A stretch of DNA of 9,122 nucleotides, taken from the NCBI GenBank assembly GCA_003649715.1, contig QMSS01000054.1:1-9122 (forward strand), given 5' to 3'. The translations under genes were made by a program, and so were the position numbers. The DNA comes from Thermoplasmata archaeon. GTDB taxonomy: Archaea > Thermoplasmatota > E2 > DHVEG-1. Positions 6,335 to 9,122 of the stretch are shown one piece after another. Under the pieces are notes generated by a model. The model made no database searches. It was not told the DNA's origin and saw only the letters and a list, made by a program, of their open reading frames with translations. The stretch's first letter is position 1, and the number at the start of each line of letters is the position of its first letter.

Positions 6335-9122
6335 AGAAAAACAAAAATTCAAACCCTCCTGCTAATGATAAACATTCATCATTCTTCTTTTTTACAGCAC
6401 CCAGCGAGGTAGTAGAAATAGAGAGAAGTGTCGATAAAATCTTAGAGATCAACAAGGACAAAATAGATATCAAAAAAATAAAGGATAAAAACAATATCTT
6501 AGAGATATACAAAAAAATTGATTCTAAAAACATCGAAACAAAATATCCTAAAAGATATGGAAAAAAAATTTTGATTTGGCCTGGTAAAAAATCTGAAAAA
6601 AAGACAGACATAACACATGATGGTATAGATATATCATTAAAACCATGGGAGCTATACCCACAGCCTTTAGTAGAGAAGCAAATAAAAAAGGAAGAAAGAG
6701 TAGAAAAAGATATTCCACTGGATACAAAAGAAAAAAAAGGGTTTTTCAGAAAGAAGACTTCTGAAAAAAAATTCTCTATGCTAAAAACAAAAAGAGAGGA
6801 TAAGATCCAAAAAACTACTGCAGTAAAACAATCTTTACCTCTACCAACCATTTTTTCTGAAAAAAAGGCTTTCGTAGATAAGAAAAAAATTGTCAGTAAG
6901 AAAAAAACTGAGGAGATGGCAGAGGTAGAAACAAAGAAACATGAAACACCTATATCCAGCAAAAAATTTCTGATTCCAATAGGAAAGAAAAAAGGGGAGG
7001 CATCAAAAGAAAAATCTATGCCATCTGAACAACCCCTTGCCGAAGACCTAGCTGAGATGAAACGTAAGTACAAAGATCATATAACATTTTCCAACATCTT
7101 AGTAGATAAGGAAACCCCTGTTGAGCAGACAACTGAAGCTGAAAAACAAGTTGTTTCATATGATCAGGAAAAAGAAGAGGGGGTTGAAGTTGAAGAAAAA
7201 CCTGTTAGAGTTCATAAACAACATTTAGAGGAAAAAAAAGCTTCTCTTCTTGGCAGAAAGATTCTGAGTAAGAAAAAATCCAAGGATGAACTACCCACAA
7301 GAGAGGAGGAAATAGACAACGTCCATTTCCTAACATCAGGAGAAAACCTTGATGCTATGGAGATAAGTGTAGAGGAAAAACAGTTAATAGACAAAAGAAT
7401 CAGCGACGCATCAGCAGTGAGAGATGGCAATAGGGATGGGGAGGAAACAAAGGTTGAAGAGATGGTTCTAAAAACAGCTGAGGACAATATTGAATCAGTT
7501 GAGACAGATAAAATGTTTTTGCCAGAGAAAAAAACAGATATCTCTCAAACAACCGAGGTTATAGATGAAGATGAGAGAAATGAAGGCGTAGATGTAGAAC
7601 ATGTTTTTTTCGATGAGATTGATACTCCTCATGAAAACAAGGATTTAACATTACCTAATCTAGAAGAACCATTCTTTCCATCCCCTAGTAGCACTGAGAG
7701 TATAGAATCTCTACCAGAATCAGAATTCAAACCAGATGATCTAACAGGTAGCGGAGAAATAGAACTACCTAAAGAAGTTTTACAGGTAAGATCCGTAACT
7801 CTTGAAAGCCTAGGTTTTTCTGAAAAAGAATGGGAAGAACTTGATTTTTATCCACTCTATGAACCATTTGCTTATGTCGAGATAATGCGTGAAAAGGAAA
7901 GTCTCGACAAACGATATTTCCTAGTTGAAGTCAAACTTTCTGAAGAAGAAACACATGTTTTAGAGTTTTTAAGAGAAACAATTGGTAGGATAGATCTAAA
8001 CACCGAGGAACTGGAGGAGAAAGGAGAAGAAAAATATTTTAATGAAAAAGTAGAGAAGCTTATGGAAGAATACAACATCAAGTTAGATGAGGAATCAAAG
8101 AAAAAGGTGTTGTATTATCTAAAAAAGGAATGTCTAGGTCTCGGAAAATTAGAGGCAATCATGAAAGACCCACATATTGAGGATATCTCATGTGATGGAC
8201 CAGGCATACCAGTATTCCTATACCACAGAAAATACGGATCACTAAAAAGCAACGTAGAATTCGAAAACGAAGAAGAACTATCAGCCTTCGTCGTCAAACT
8301 CGCACAAAAATGCGGAAAACACATCTCCATAGCCGAACCCATGCTCGACGCAACCATGCCCGACGGATCACGTATACAAATGACACTAAGCAACGAAGTC
8401 ACAACCAAAGGATCAACATTCACAATAAGAAAATTCAGAGAGGATCCATTTTCACCACCTGATTTAGTTGAGTTCAACACCATGTCTGCTGAAATGGTTG
8501 CCTACATGTGGATGGCCGTAGAAAACGGCATAAGCGCACTAATAGCAGGAGGAACAGCCGCTGGAAAAACATCCACACTAAACGCCCTCTCACTATTCAT
8601 ACCACGAGAAGCAAAAATAGTATCCATCGAAGAAACACGCGAAATCAACCTACCACACCCCAACTGGATACCCGGACTAGCACGCTCAGGATTCGGAGAA
8701 GTAGTAAACGACAAAATAGTCGGAGAAATAGACATGTTCGACCTCATGAAAGCAGCACTACGACAAAGACCAGAATACATCATAGTCGGAGAAATAAGAG
8801 GAAGAGAAGCCTACGTACTATTCCAAGCCATGGCCACAGGACACACAACATACTCCACTGTACATGCTGACTCCGCTAAGTCCCTGATACATAGGCTTGA
8901 GGGAAAACCCATCAACATCCCACGTATCATGCTACAAGCACTAGACATAGTCTGCATACAAGTCACAACACGAGTGAAAGGTAAACGTGTTAGAAGATGT
9001 AAACAGATCATTGAAATCATCGACATAGACCCAGTTACCAAAGAAATACTCACAAACGAAGTATTCCGATGGGACCCAATAGAAGACAAATTCATCTACT
9101 CCGGAAAAAGCTATGTACTTGA
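6325..9122 (+). CDS. Type II/IV secretion-system (pilus/archaellum-type) ATPase with long charged N-terminal extension, partial
   Basis: Archaeal VirB11/GspE/FlaI-family ATPase, which powers assembly of type IV pilus-like filaments or secretion from the cytoplasmic face. I translated the frame: 932 residues from ATG 6325, no stop before the window edge. The missing end is probably ~50-100 residues. Residues 1-487 are a Lys/Glu-rich, probably disordered extension with lysine-rich repeats. The N-terminal ATPase-associated region is ~488-735, including KLEAIMKDPHIEDISCDGPG. The core shows Walker A GGTAAGKT (742-749), Asp box EETRE (769-773), Walker B YIIVGEIRG (818-826) and His box ATGHTTYSTVHAD (837-849), all intact. 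FlaI is usually ~550 aa, so this is an accessory paralogue type rather than clear FlaI, and no archaellum genes are visible. Start is uncertain: GTG 6313 and TTG 6331 are in frame. The latter has GGTGGG (6319-6324) 6 nt upstream, whereas that run abuts ATG 6325. Codon usage switches sharply within the core. Confidence 0.93.
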   Translation, partial: MHLKKNKNSNPPANDKHSSFFFFTAPSEVVEIERSVDKILEINKDKIDIKKIKDKNNILEIYKKIDSKNIETKYPKRYGKKILIWPGKKSEKKTDITHDGIDISLKPWELYPQPLVEKQIKKEERVEKDIPLDTKEKKGFFRKKTSEKKFSMLKTKREDKIQKTTAVKQSLPLPTIFSEKKAFVDKKKIVSKKKTEEMAEVETKKHETPISSKKFLIPIGKKKGEASKEKSMPSEQPLAEDLAEMKRKYKDHITFSNILVDKETPVEQTTEAEKQVVSYDQEKEEGVEVEEKPVRVHKQHLEEKKASLLGRKILSKKKSKDELPTREEEIDNVHFLTSGENLDAMEISVEEKQLIDKRISDASAVRDGNRDGEETKVEEMVLKTAEDNIESVETDKMFLPEKKTDISQTTEVIDEDERNEGVDVEHVFFDEIDTPHENKDLTLPNLEEPFFPSPSSTESIESLPESEFKPDDLTGSGEIELPKEVLQVRSVTLESLGFSEKEWEELDFYPLYEPFAYVEIMREKESLDKRYFLVEVKLSEEETHVLEFLRETIGRIDLNTEELEEKGEEKYFNEKVEKLMEEYNIKLDEESKKKVLYYLKKECLGLGKLEAIMKDPHIEDISCDGPGIPVFLYHRKYGSLKSNVEFENEEELSAFVVKLAQKCGKHISIAEPMLDATMPDGSRIQMTLSNEVTTKGSTFTIRKFREDPFSPPDLVEFNTMSAEMVAYMWMAVENGISALIAGGTAAGKTSTLNALSLFIPREAKIVSIEETREINLPHPNWIPGLARSGFGEVVNDKIVGEIDMFDLMKAALRQRPEYIIVGEIRGREAYVLFQAMATGHTTYSTVHADSAKSLIHRLEGKPINIPRIMLQALDIVCIQVTTRVKGKRVRRCKQIIEIIDIDPVTKEILTNEVFRWDPIEDKFIYSGKSYVL
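6730..7290 (+). repeat. Degenerate lysine-rich repeats inside the ATPase N-terminal extension
   Basis: Four related segments share an E/S-K-K, hydrophobic pair, K-K cluster pattern. They are EKKGFFRKKTSEKK (residues 136-149), EKKAFVDKKKIVSKKKTEE (179-197), SSKKFLIPIGKKKGEASKE (211-229) and EEKKASLLGRKILSKKKSK (302-320). Separators are acidic and vary in length. They may be binding linear motifs or simply drift of a low-complexity linker. Confidence 0.4.

Noticed and set aside
6273..7073. 266-codon minus-strand open frame
   Set aside because: It is antisense to the open ATPase frame. Its Ser/Phe-rich product is what the reverse complement of Lys/Glu codons gives, and it has no domain.
8115..8483. 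122-codon minus-strand frame
   Set aside because: It is antisense to conserved ATPase sequence and has no ribosome-binding site or family signal.
8508..8870. 120-codon plus-strand frame rich in Arg, Thr, Ser
   Set aside because: It lies in another frame across the Walker A to His-box region of the ATPase. It is open because that block avoids T-ending codons.

Overview
The window looks archaeal. It carries a replication factor C small subunit, a split two-subunit glycine decarboxylase, a VirB11/GspE-type secretion ATPase with archaeal features, TATA-box promoters and GGGGG/GAGGTG Shine-Dalgarno sites. The DNA is AT-rich with short intergenic spaces. Family knowledge and general look suggest an uncultured, low-GC Thermoplasmatota (Thermoplasmata-like) lineage. 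That placement is inference, because there is no rRNA or marker alignment here.

Left block, minus strand (1-2878): glycine cleavage P-protein, with gcvPA (815-2167) followed 21 nt downstream by gcvPB (793 to beyond base 1). gcvPB is cut by the window edge just before its expected PLP-lysine motif. Upstream of gcvPA lies a one-TM protein with weak resemblance to S26 signal peptidases (2290-2811), which has its own TATA box and a strong Shine-Dalgarno.

Middle block (2893-5400): the intergenic space holds a possible 25-codon basic mini-gene and then the clamp-loader gene rfcS (plus strand, 3026-3988, no intein). rfcS runs tail-to-tail into a COG2403-type GTPase, often annotated as cyclic 2,3-diphosphoglycerate synthetase (minus strand, 3965-5329, probably TTG-started). 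Their 3' ends overlap by 24 bp.

Right block, plus strand (5510-9122): a 63-aa two-helix membrane protein with a probable leaderless promoter sits below a tandem 11-bp repeat. Next come about 545 bp without a convincing gene, holding a hairpin, a very good TATA box and three copies of a GGATGCAC start-like motif. The rest is one open frame from 6325 to the window end: a secretion/pilus ATPase with an unusually long charged N-terminal extension (about 487 residues) before a complete-looking ATPase core. This frame runs off the window.

No integrated novel system is demonstrated. The points most worth a second look are the codon-usage mosaic inside the ATPase core, its lysine-rich repeated N-terminal region, the repeated start-like motifs in its long leader, and the small ORF upstream of rfcS.
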